Under the pieces are notes generated by a model. It saw only the letters and a list, made by a program, of their open reading frames with translations, was not told where the DNA came from and did no database searches. A stretch of DNA of 64,000 bases from Candidatus Poribacteria bacterium (GTDB lineage Bacteria > Poribacteria > WGA-4E > WGA-3G), in the NCBI GenBank assembly GCA_012267415.1, contig JAAXGN010000068.1:54019-118018 (forward strand), in the 5' to 3' direction. Both the position numbers and the translations under genes were made by a program. The number at the start of each line of letters is the position of its first letter. Within the stretch, counting starts at the first letter, position 1. This document shows, in pieces, positions 16,765 through 27,300 of the stretch.

Positions 16765-19700
16765 TCACTCGTCCATCTCGGTTTACATCCCATGGAGGAT
16801 AATCCTCTACGGTGATAGTAATTTTTGGTATCACAGTAGGGATGATCGTTCCACCACTTGTGCCAAATTCAAAGTTCTCTAACACCAACTGAGTTTCTTC
16901 ACCACCCGATTTTGCAATGAACATTACAGACAACAGTGTGCCTGTACCAGTTACACCACCCTCTGCAATCCGTGCTGCACTGATACCAGATATTCTGCCT
17001 TCTGAGTTTTCAATCGTGCCGGTCTGATAGAAAGTGTCTACGTCATCTGATTTTAAGAAATCACCTTCCGTGATTTCAACTGCCTCCAGGATATTCGGAT
17101 CATAAGAAATGTCTCCTTGCCATCCAGCTAAATCGGTAATGTTTTTTGCATTGAGGTTGAGTGTAAATGTATCACCAGCGAGAAGGTTTGTTTCTGTAGC
17201 AGAAAATGTAAAACCAACACCTGGGGGAATAATGCTATACTCCGTACCTTCTTCAAAGCCGAAATAACCTTCAAACCGGTCTGGATAAGGGTAATTATCA
17301 ATTGCCACTAATAAAATATTGACACCAGGCTTCAAGCTAACAGGGAAAAAAAACTCATAATCATGTATATCACTCCCATTGTAGCTTAAATCCTCTCGGA
17401 TCAACTCTCCATTTAACCATATTTTGTGATTCCCCTCAGCACCCACAAACAATTTTGTATTTTGTTCCTGTAGTGAATGTATGATTACGGAACCGTAGAC
17501 AACAGTATAACGTACTGCGGGTTGACCAAGTGCATTTAGTATTTCTTCAACGTTACTATCATTCGTGGAAGAGATACTATGAGTTTTCCATTGGTTATCC
17601 CCGACTATTTCCCCTTCCATTGCGCCTTTGGTAGCGATCTCATTTTCAGTTACAGAACCTTTGCTCATTTCTGCCAACAAATCTGTATTGCTGCTAAGTA
17701 GTTTTCTTGGGATCGACAACCATAACCAGGGACCCTCTATTTTCGGACCTCCTATAGGGGCACCAGGATTATTTAGCCAATCTACATGTGTATTTTCTGG
17801 CAATCCTGCCAAGGAAGATATATCTGATATTAGATTATTGCGCAGAATTAGTATTTCTAAATTGGTTAATCCCGCAAGCGGAGATACATCGGAAATTTTG
17901 TTTTGGTGAAGTCTTAGTTCTGTCAAACTTGTCAAACTTGACAAGGGTGATAAATCAACTACCAATCTATTGTCATAAAGATTTAGATATTTCAGTTTTG
18001 TTAACCCCGCAAGTGGCGATAAATTAGATATGCTATCGTGGTGGAAGTCCAAATGTTCAAGATTGATTAATTCTGCAATAGGTGATGCATCAGATATAGC
18101 TCTATTACCTCCCACAGCCAAATGTGTCAACTCTGTTAAGTTTGCTAATGGTGAGATGTCTTGTATGCCGCAGGCATAAAACGTCAGTTTTTTTAGGCTT
18201 GTAATTCCTGCAAGTGGTGCCAGATCCAAATTCCCAATTAAGTCTCCATTTGTATCTGTTGGGGTGCGCCCAAAGTCTAACCATGTCAGTTTTGTCAATT
18301 CTGAAAGAGGCGAGAGATCAGATATAGGCGTTTCCCACGCTCCTAAACCGACAAGATTTGTCAATTTTGAAAGTGGCGAAATATCAGATACCGGATTTTT
18401 TGAAATCCACAACTCTTCCAGATTTATTGCCTGCTCAATGCCTGTTAAATCCTTAATGTCCCTGTTGCTTGCCCTTAGGATTGTTAATGTCGAAATTTCT
18501 TCAAGCGTAATCGGAACATTATCCTCTTTGTCAAGTGCATCTGCAATGGCAGCGCGGAGACCTGGGTCAGGAATATCAATCTCTGAAGGGGGTAACAACG
18601 TATATTCTGTGCCTTCTTCAAAACCGAAGTGCCCCGTAATTGTATTTCCATTACCAACTGCAACTAACAATACATTTGTTCCCGGCTTCAGTGTAACAGG
18701 AAAATACCGATTGAAACCGTCACTATCGTCCCACCAATAATCAAATTCGGTAGGTCTAATTAACTGCTCGTAGACTAACTCACCATTTAGCCAAACCTTG
18801 TTTCGACCTTCACTTCCAACAAACATTCTGGTTTTTTGTTCCCGCGGCGACTCTATGATTATGGAACCGTAGATAACAATAACTTCTGTACTCCATTCAT
18901 ACTCTTCAGATAAGCCAAAAGCACGTATCATATCCGGCATATTATTTATAAACCCATCATAAGTACCTACAGGAGATATTTTATGAGCTGCCCACTCATA
19001 ATTTCCGACTACTTTTCCAGTCGTTGCACCTCTGGTAGCGATCTGATGTTCTGTTACAGAACCTCCACTCACTTCTGACAATAAATCTGTATCGCTATTA
19101 AGTTGTTTTTCTGGGATTGGCAACCACAACCAAGGTCCTTCTATTTTAGGACCTCCTACAGGGGCACCCGGGTTTTTAACCCAAGTTATATAAGTACGCG
19201 CAGCTAACCCATCCAAAGCGGACATGTCAGCTATTTGATTTACACGTAAATCTAACCATTCTAAGTTAATCAGTCCCGCAAGTGAAGATACATCTGATAT
19301 CATATTTGCGTGAAGGTACAGTTCTCGTAATCCTGTTAAACCCGACAATAGTGATATATCAACTATTTGATTCTGAGGTAAATCTAACCGTTCTAAGCCG
19401 ATTAGTCCTGCAAGTGAAGACACGTTTGATATTCTATTCTCGGCAAGTCGTAAACTTCTTAATCCTGTTAAACCCGATAATGGCGATAGAGAATAATCGT
19501 ACACTCTTCTGGTATGGTTAAGGTTTAGATATTCCAAATTAACTAACCTTGCCAATGATGAAATATCTGATAGTGAATCGCAACGATGCAGGTCCAACCA
19601 TTCTAAATTGATTAGGCTTGCCAAGGGTGAAACATCCGATAGCGTCTCATTGTTAGCGATCTGCAGTCGTATTAGACTGGTCAATCCTGCCAGTGGTGCC

Positions 19701-22700
19701 AGGTTTTCTGTTCCAGTTCCATAGAGACTCAATCTTTTCAGGTTCGTAAGGCTTGCCAGTGGTGAAATATCTGGTATTGGCGTATTAAACAATTCTAACC
19801 ATTTTAGATTTGTTAATTCTGAAAGTGGCGAGAAATCTTCTATAGCCATATCCCAAGCAGCTAAACCGATAAGGTTTTTCAATGCAGCAAGTGGTGAAAT
19901 ATTAGATATCGGATTTCCTGAAATCCACAAGTTTTCTAAATTTACAGCGGCCTCAATGCCTGTTAAATCCCTAATGTCCCTATTGCTTGCTCTGAGGGTT
20001 GTTAAGGTTGCCAATTCTTCAAGCGTAATTGGAACAGTATCCTCTTTGTCAAGTGCCTCTGCGATAACAGCGCGGAGGTTTGGGTCTGCGATAATACGAG
20101 GTGGTAACACCTTATATTCTGTATCAGGTGCAAATCCGAAATAACCGGATTTAACATTCCAATCGTTCTTATCGTTCCTACTATAAATCCCAAATAACAA
20201 TACATTTATCCCTTGCTTTAGTGTAACAGGGACGAATTCTTGGTAATCGGTACCCCACACACCATTATGGCCGTATTCGTGAAGAAATTCACCATTGAAC
20301 CAAACTTTGTACTCCCCGGTAGCTCCAGTAAACATTGTTGTCTTCTGTTCACGTGGTGAATACAGGATGATGGAACCATAAATTACGTTATCCCTAGTTC
20401 TTTTTTCCCAAATACGAGTCGTTCTAAGCATCTCGGCAATGTTCTGATATTCATCAGGTGCGATTCTGTTTGGTGTCCACACATTTTCTCCGACAGGGTT
20501 TCCTATTGTAGCACCGGTTGTTGCGATTTCCAGTTCAGTTACGGCACCGTTACTTGCTTGGGAGAGTAAATCTACTCCATTGAAAAAATTGGATAAATCA
20601 GATCCCGACACCAACATCCATAACCAAGGACCCTCTATTTTAGGACCGCCTTGAGCAAAACCTGGATTACTGAACCAAAAGATTTCTGTCCGTCCACGTA
20701 ATCCATCTAAAGGTGAGAAGTCCGATATGTTGTTACGTTCAAGCTGCAGACGTTCCAAGTTGTGCAAACCTGCAAGGGGTGATACGTCTTCTATCTGATT
20801 GGTGTGAAGATTTAGGTATACAAGTTTTTTCAACGATGCCAAAGCTGAAATGTCTGATATATTACGGTTCCCCTCTAAATTAAGCTGTTCTAAATTAATC
20901 AATTCTGCCAAGGGTGAGATGTCCGATACGCCACTACCACGTACCGATAACGCTACTAAACCTGTTAAACTTTTTAAGGGTAAGAGACCAGGTCTGTTGG
21001 AACTGTAAGTATGCAGCTCTTTCAAATTTGTTAATCCTGCCAAGGGTGACAGATCAGAAATCATCGGATTGCTAAAAAATCCTAACCATCTTAGTTTTGT
21101 TAATCCTGCCAGAGGTGATAGGTCTGAAACAGAAGTATTCCAAAAACCTAACCTTTCTAAGTTAATTAAATCTGCAAGAGGAGATAGATCTGATAGGGAT
21201 TCGCCGGAAAATTCGAGCAATTTTAACGTTACTAACTTCGTCAGAGGAGATAAATCGGATAGTGGGTTACCGCTAATAAATAGTTCTTCCAAACTTGTTG
21301 CAAATTCAAGTCCCGTGATATTACGAATTCCCATTGCTGCCGCATTTAGTTCTGTCAACGTCGCCATATCTTCAGTCGTAATCACATCACCAGGTATTTT
21401 ACCGAGTACTTCCTCAATTGCAGCACGTAAATTCGTATCTGGAATATAAACACTAGCACCGGGAATACGCTCTGGTCGCTCAACAACTGGGGGCAAGACA
21501 CTATCAGGAGAATCTAACGCAGTAATCACATCGTGAAAAGCCGTTGTCCATGCGTCTCGTTTTATCGTGCCGTTTTCTAATACCAGTGATCCTAATAAGT
21601 TTTGTAAACTCACATTATTCCTAATTCTTTCAAGGAATGTATCTGCTTCTAATCCAACGGCAGCTGCCGCATGTGCTGCACTGAGGGGACCTTGAAACGC
21701 CTCGTGCAATCGTTGGACCGGTTCAATACCCCCAAACACCCCGCCTGCTTCTTCAAGTGCTACACGAAAACGTTGCATGTCTTCCGCTACAAGTTCATCC
21801 ATCTCTGTTTTTTCAACATAGAGGTCTAACGCACGTTGTTTGTTGAAAGGTGGGTTATCTGCTTGTTCAACAACAGCACGCACCTCGTCTTCAAACGTCT
21901 GCATCCCTTTTGTGTGGCACCCGATGCAGGAAAGACCCGTTCGTACTGTCGGATCCGCCACAGCAGGATTCGAAACGATGCTGATCGGTGCTGCATCAAT
22001 GCGGATGCCTTCCCTATCTACAATAAGATATGCCTGTAAACCGTTCGGTAAATTGAAGATAATTTCACCACCATCTTGTGAAAAATCAAGCGGATGTGTA
22101 AAGACACTTTGTGACTCTGAACTCCCCGCAAAGTCATAACTTTTCCAATACGCTCCATACCGAGACGTGTGACGTTCAAGAACGCGATTATGCCTTGAAA
22201 CACGGGAATTATTAAAACCCGCACGCCACACACGTTTACCAGGGGCATTTCGCAGGTTTTCGGCAACGAATACCTCAAGAGATGCCTCTAATTCACGGTC
22301 TGTTTCGGGTAGTGCAAGAATATCATGATAGAGCGGGGGTAGCGAAGCAGTTGCAAGAAACCAATCCACATGGACAAACGGCACTTCACAGTCCATTTCT
22401 TGTTGTAGTGTTGTGAGTTTCTCACGCAGATGTGCTTGTGCCGGAGCATCAAACGTCATTTTGTAAGGATACTTTTGCTCAACTTGTGTCCATGCATCGT
22501 TTCGGACATCCCATTCATAATCGCGAAGGTCAATGTAAAAAACCGTCTGTTCTGCATCAATAGGGTGCGGTTTAACAACCTTGCGTCCCCAAGAGAGGCT
22601 ATTGATCAGTTTTGAAAGTGCGCGCCGATAGGCATTCAGTGTTTCAGTCGTTTCACCTGCATTATAAAGGTGTGTTAATGTAAAATAACGGGCGAACGAT

Positions 22701-23143
22701 TTGTCACGTGGTGAAAGAGAGTTGACGTGGTTTTCAATCGTTTCAAGAAGTGTATCGTTTGTAATGAAGTCGGGTATTGGTTTGGAAATAGTGTCCCAAT
22801 CGGGTGCACCTACTGCAATCCATTGACGAATCGTCTCGATCGCTTCAGGGGCAAGTGACGGCTGACCAAGCGGCATACGTTTTGCTATATTCGTTTCAAT
22901 GAGTCGTTGATAAAACACGGAATCATCAGGGTTTCCAGGGATAACGGATCCACCATCAATAAGTGCTTTGTGTTCAATGAAAAGTGATTCCCTGTAGGAT
23001 CCGTTTTCACCATGGCATATTAGACAAGATTGTTCAAAGATCGCATAAGCATCTCGTGCCAGATTCTGCTGTGCGTCAACACTACCTACAACAATAAACA
23101 TAAACAGCACACTGAATACTTTGAACGTATACAAAAACTTCAT
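16709..23143 (-). CDS. Secreted c-type cytochrome/LRR/cohesin/dockerin giant protein (5' part of frameshifted gene)
   Basis: 2144 residues. Signal peptide 1-25. A cytochrome-c-like segment has CLICH at 40-44 and the planctomycete-style RMPLGQPSL motif near 110-120. A second haem-binding motif, CIGCH, is near 405. Three internalin-type LRR blocks follow (about 570-830, 1020-1310, 1530-1790). Each is followed by a module beginning GGPKIEGPWLW and ending before LLPP (about 835-1015, 1320-1520, 1800-1960; lectin-like jelly roll inferred). A cohesin-like domain lies at about 1970-2110 (GWQGDISYDPNILEAVEI) and the first dockerin half at the end. ATG 23143 has GAGGAG seven bases upstream. The reading frame stops early by a frameshift; the rest is encoded at 16174-16764. 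Likely surface-attached. Redox function of the haem motifs is inferred. Confidence 0.88.
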   Translation of the reverse strand: MKFLYTFKVFSVLFMFIVVGSVDAQQNLARDAYAIFEQSCLICHGENGSYRESLFIEHKALIDGGSVIPGNPDDSVFYQRLIETNIAKRMPLGQPSLAPEAIETIRQWIAVGAPDWDTISKPIPDFITNDTLLETIENHVNSLSPRDKSFARYFTLTHLYNAGETTETLNAYRRALSKLINSLSWGRKVVKPHPIDAEQTVFYIDLRDYEWDVRNDAWTQVEQKYPYKMTFDAPAQAHLREKLTTLQQEMDCEVPFVHVDWFLATASLPPLYHDILALPETDRELEASLEVFVAENLRNAPGKRVWRAGFNNSRVSRHNRVLERHTSRYGAYWKSYDFAGSSESQSVFTHPLDFSQDGGEIIFNLPNGLQAYLIVDREGIRIDAAPISIVSNPAVADPTVRTGLSCIGCHTKGMQTFEDEVRAVVEQADNPPFNKQRALDLYVEKTEMDELVAEDMQRFRVALEEAGGVFGGIEPVQRLHEAFQGPLSAAHAAAAVGLEADTFLERIRNNVSLQNLLGSLVLENGTIKRDAWTTAFHDVITALDSPDSVLPPVVERPERIPGASVYIPDTNLRAAIEEVLGKIPGDVITTEDMATLTELNAAAMGIRNITGLEFATSLEELFISGNPLSDLSPLTKLVTLKLLEFSGESLSDLSPLADLINLERLGFWNTSVSDLSPLAGLTKLRWLGFFSNPMISDLSPLAGLTNLKELHTYSSNRPGLLPLKSLTGLVALSVRGSGVSDISPLAELINLEQLNLEGNRNISDISALASLKKLVYLNLHTNQIEDVSPLAGLHNLERLQLERNNISDFSPLDGLRGRTEIFWFSNPGFAQGGPKIEGPWLWMLVSGSDLSNFFNGVDLLSQASNGAVTELEIATTGATIGNPVGENVWTPNRIAPDEYQNIAEMLRTTRIWEKRTRDNVIYGSIILYSPREQKTTMFTGATGEYKVWFNGEFLHEYGHNGVWGTDYQEFVPVTLKQGINVLLFGIYSRNDKNDWNVKSGYFGFAPDTEYKVLPPRIIADPNLRAVIAEALDKEDTVPITLEELATLTTLRASNRDIRDLTGIEAAVNLENLWISGNPISNISPLAALKNLIGLAAWDMAIEDFSPLSELTNLKWLELFNTPIPDISPLASLTNLKRLSLYGTGTENLAPLAGLTSLIRLQIANNETLSDVSPLASLINLEWLDLHRCDSLSDISSLARLVNLEYLNLNHTRRVYDYSLSPLSGLTGLRSLRLAENRISNVSSLAGLIGLERLDLPQNQIVDISLLSGLTGLRELYLHANMISDVSSLAGLINLEWLDLRVNQIADMSALDGLAARTYITWVKNPGAPVGGPKIEGPWLWLPIPEKQLNSDTDLLSEVSGGSVTEHQIATRGATTGKVVGNYEWAAHKISPVGTYDGFINNMPDMIRAFGLSEEYEWSTEVIVIYGSIIIESPREQKTRMFVGSEGRNKVWLNGELVYEQLIRPTEFDYWWDDSDGFNRYFPVTLKPGTNVLLVAVGNGNTITGHFGFEEGTEYTLLPPSEIDIPDPGLRAAIADALDKEDNVPITLEEISTLTILRASNRDIKDLTGIEQAINLEELWISKNPVSDISPLSKLTNLVGLGAWETPISDLSPLSELTKLTWLDFGRTPTDTNGDLIGNLDLAPLAGITSLKKLTFYACGIQDISPLANLTELTHLAVGGNRAISDASPIAELINLEHLDFHHDSISNLSPLAGLTKLKYLNLYDNRLVVDLSPLSSLTSLTELRLHQNKISDVSPLAGLTNLEILILRNNLISDISSLAGLPENTHVDWLNNPGAPIGGPKIEGPWLWLSIPRKLLSSNTDLLAEMSKGSVTENEIATKGAMEGEIVGDNQWKTHSISSTNDSNVEEILNALGQPAVRYTVVYGSVIIHSLQEQNTKLFVGAEGNHKIWLNGELIREDLSYNGSDIHDYEFFFPVSLKPGVNILLVAIDNYPYPDRFEGYFGFEEGTEYSIIPPGVGFTFSATETNLLAGDTFTLNLNAKNITDLAGWQGDISYDPNILEAVEITEGDFLKSDDVDTFYQTGTIENSEGRISGISAARIAEGGVTGTGTLLSVMFIAKSGGEETQLVLENFEFGTSGGTIIPTVIPKITITVEDYPPWDVNRDGRVSVLDLILVAGDFGSDSPS

Positions 23144-24350
23144 ATATTGCTCCTCACACTGACTTCTTCAATACTACCTTTAACGAGTTGGGTAAAATGA
23201 TTATGAATGTCGACAATTCGTCACAAGTTTTAAAATAGCGTAAACCCTATAGTTATGATACAATGTTTAAGCATTATTGTCAAATTTTTTCATTCAGCCT
23301 ATTTATTACTTATGATTATAGTGAATTTTACAATTTGATGAAATACTCCTTCCTTATCGGGCGAGGAGACCTCGCCCCTACGGGGTTTATTGAAATATCT
23401 TTTCGGAATAAGTAGATATGGACTTATCTCGCTTTCTGTTAATTTTTGTTTTTCTGTTTGTTTGGTAGCTTGAGTCAATTTTTTCTTGGGGTTAGGTTTG
23501 TGTAGAATTGGGTTTTATGTATCTCAGTTAGTTAGAAAACATGTTAGGATTGCCACTATTGCTCCAGCAGTTATATAACCTAATGCTTTTAGAAGGGTTT
23601 GGATTGCTAATTCTTATTTTATGTAATCTTTACATTCTTGTTTTGTTCCTAAAATAAATAAAGTGTGTGTTGTGAATTAAGTTTAAGATATGCAGTTACT
23701 GTGTAGCGGTCTCGATTAAGTGAATGGTTAATTGCCTTTTTTAGATCAAGTTCAATTTGATTGTAATTATATCACAATCTTATTGAGGTAGTGGTCTAAA
23801 TTTTCGATGGCAGTACACACCCCTACATGTAGCAGAATCGTGTTATAAATACAACTACCGAAATCATGATAACATATTTGGTAAACTTATTAGGGAAAGT
23901 ATGATTTGAAATCAAATTTGAAATCAAGTTGAGGGAACAACCCGAAATCTCACGTGTAGGTCTGTCAGACAAATATTATTGACATTTTGTCACATTACAA
24001 TTATACTTTATAATTGAAGTTGCAGGGTTATCCCGCAAAAGAAACCCTGCAATCTATATCAACAAGGAACAGTTTTGCTATCCCTTGCTAATCTAATTGT
24101 AGCATCAGGATACCTGTTTGTCAAATACATTTAGTAGTGCCTGGATCTATAAAAATTCTCTGGGAAAATACTAAAACTGACAAAGCATCTAAACACATGC
24201 TGATTTTCCATTGGCAAGGGATAGCAACTATTCCTTATTCATCAGTAGGAGAAATCAGCTTATTTATTTTGAAACATAGAAAGATTTCTTCCCACATACT
24301 TATTAGAAAAGAAAAAAATGTTTAGAGATAAATCTGAAAAGGAGATTCTT
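23144..24350. other. AT-rich intergenic region, leader of the cadherin gene
   Basis: No gene recognised; a 62-codon frame at 24137-24325 has no recognisable protein. A REP-like palindrome (GGCGAGGAGACCTCGCCCC) is near 23359-23378. A hairpin with 10-bp perfect arms (TTGCAGGGTT 24021-24030, AACCCTGCAA 24044-24053) is followed by a longer inverted repeat, 24064-24088 with 24214-24236 (TTGCTATCCCTTGC / GCAAGGGATAGCAA). These may act in regulation of the downstream gene or be a small mobile palindrome. Confidence 0.5.
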
Positions 24351-27300
24351 TTGAAACGACTGATTAGAAATCGTAAATGTGTTGTATCCGTTCTGTTGAC
24401 ATTGTTAATAGTTTTTGCCGCACATCTTACAGGTTATGCGGATATTACACCTGTAAGTAACCGAACGGCAGAGGTACGCGATGCTATTGTGGCTGCGGTG
24501 CCTGGTATAAACAATGCAGCAGATGTTACCGATGCACATCTTGCAGCAATTACAAGTCTGAATCTGCGTGGCAAAGGCATTTCTGCGCTTGAAACAGACG
24601 ATTTTTCTGGACTCACCGCACTTACTAGTCTTAACCTATACGACAACAGACTGAGTAACCTCCCGGATGGTATCTTTGAAGGGTTAACATCACTGACAAC
24701 GATCCGATTAAGTAGAAACACAATTGATCCGTTACCGTTTACTGTATCGCTGGAGAAGATTGCGGAAGGAGAGTTCAAAGCGGTAGCACCTGCTGGCGCA
24801 CTGTTCAATATTGTTCTACCAATTACTGTAACAAATGGAACTATCACAGGGGATGCGACAACACTTACAATTCCGCACGGTAGTGTAGAGAGCAGCACAC
24901 TCACGGTTACCCGCACTGCCGGTACAACAGGGCATGTCACCGTGGATATTGGCACATTACCCAGTCTACCTCGGAACCACTTCGGTTATGCGCTTGTTAA
25001 ATCCGATGCACTGCCAATCATAATTATCAGTGGTGCGAATACTGCACCTGTGTTCACAGATGGTGCAAGCACAACTCGATCTGTTGCGGAGAATACGACT
25101 ACTGGACAACACATCGGCACTGCCGTAGCCGCAACAGATGCTGAAAACGATACGTTGACCTATACACTGAGCGGAACGGATGCAACATCGTTTGATATTG
25201 ACACCACATCGGGACAACTGCAAACAAAGGCAGCCCTTGACTATGAAACCAAGAACACTTTTACCGTCACAATCACCGTCTCTGATGATAGTCTTACCGA
25301 TAGCATCACGGTTACGATCAACATCACCGATGTCCATGAAGTTGTAGCTCCGCCACCAAACAGTGCACCCGTATTCACTGAAGGTAGCAGCACCACCCGT
25401 TCCATCCCTGAAAACACACCTACTGGTCAAAATATCGGTACTGCCGTTGCCGCTACGGATGCAGATGGACACCTATTGACTTACACGATCAGCGGCACAG
25501 ATGCAGCATTATTCAGTATTGTCAGCGCATCGGGACAATTGCAAACCAGGGCAGTGTTAGATTATGAAACAAAAACATCTTATACTGTAACAATCACCAC
25601 CTCTGATGGCAGCTTGACAGATAGTATCTCTGTTACCATCAACGTCACGGACATGGATGAAACGATCATCGGACATCCTTTTGTACCAGTCGCTGATCGC
25701 ACTCCAGAAGTGCGCGATGCTATCGTCACGGCGGTACCAAACTTAAGCCATGCCGCTGATGTTTCCCAAGCACACGTTGCTGCTATCAGAGACCTCAATT
25801 TAAGGAATGCTGGGATTATAGCACTGAAAGCAGGCGATTTCTCCGACATGACCGGCTTAACATCGCTCAATCTATTCAACAATCAACTCAGTAGTTTACC
25901 CCTTGGCATCTTTGAAGGACTCACATCGTTAACAACGATCCGATTAGGCAGAAACACAGTTGATCCATTACCGTTTATCGTATCTTTGGAGAAGATAGGA
26001 GCGGGAGCATTCAAAGCAGTAGCACCTGCGGGTGCTCTATTTGACATCGTCCTACCGATTACCATAACAAATGGTAGTGTCACGAGTGGCGCAGCAACAC
26101 TCACTATTCCACAAGGGAGTATGGAAAGTGGCACATTCGCGGTTACCCGCACCGCTGGTACTACAGCACATGTCACCGTGGATATTGGCAAGTTACCAAG
26201 TTTACCTCGTAATCACTACGGTTACGCGCTTGTGAAATCTGATAACCTTCCGTTGATAATCGACCGTGGATCCAATACTATACCTGCGTTTAGCGAGGGC
26301 ATAACTACTACCCGTTCCGTAGCAGAAAACAGTGTAAGAGGTGTTAACATTGGTGATCCCGTGTATGCAACAGATGCTGACGGTGATACGCTTACATATA
26401 GTCTCAGTGGCATAAATGCGTCCAAGTTCAGTATCATCAGCAGTTCCGGGCAGCTGCAAACCCGAGCATCTTTGGACTATGAGTCTAAAACATCCTACGC
26501 TGTCACGGTTGCTGTCTTTGATAGTTTTGGCGGGAGTGATAGCATCACTGTGACGATAAATGTCGCGGACGTAGAGGAGAACCGTGCACCCGTGTTCTCT
26601 GAAGGGAGCACCACTACCCGTTCTGTGGCAGAGAATACTGGTGCCAATTCAAATATCGGTACTGTTGTGACTGCTACAGACGCGGATAACGATACGTTGA
26701 CTTATACCCTTGGCGGGACAGATGCTGCAACGTTCAGTATTGATAGCACAAACGGGCAGATCAAAACAAAAGCATCCCTGGATTATGAAACAAAAAACAC
26801 CTATTCCGTTATACTCACCGTCTCTGATGGACATGCAACAGATACTATTGCTGTTACGATAAATGTGACGAATATAGACGAGAACCGCGCACCTATGTTT
26901 TCTGAAGGGGACACCGCTATCCGTTCTGTGGCAGAGAATACTGGTGCCAATTCAAATATCGGTACTGCTGTGGCTGCTACAGATGCGGATAATGATACGT
27001 TAACTTATACCCTTGGTGGGACGGATGCTGCAACGTTCAATATTGATAGCACAACTGGGCAGATCAAAACGAAAGAGGCTTTGGATTATGAAACCAAAAA
27101 CACCTATTCCATTACACTCACCGTCTCAGATGGATTGGCAACGGATACAATCGCTGTTACGATCCATGTCACGGACATAGACGAAAACCGCGCACCTATA
27201 TTCACAGAAGGTAGTAATGCGACACGTAAGGTTGCAGAAAATGCCACAGCTGGCACGAACATCGGGAATGCTATAACCGCTACTGATCCCGACAATGATA

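Noticed and set aside
24137..24325. 62-codon frame before the cadherin gene
   Set aside because: No ribosome site or recognisable protein, and it lies within the leader with inverted repeats.
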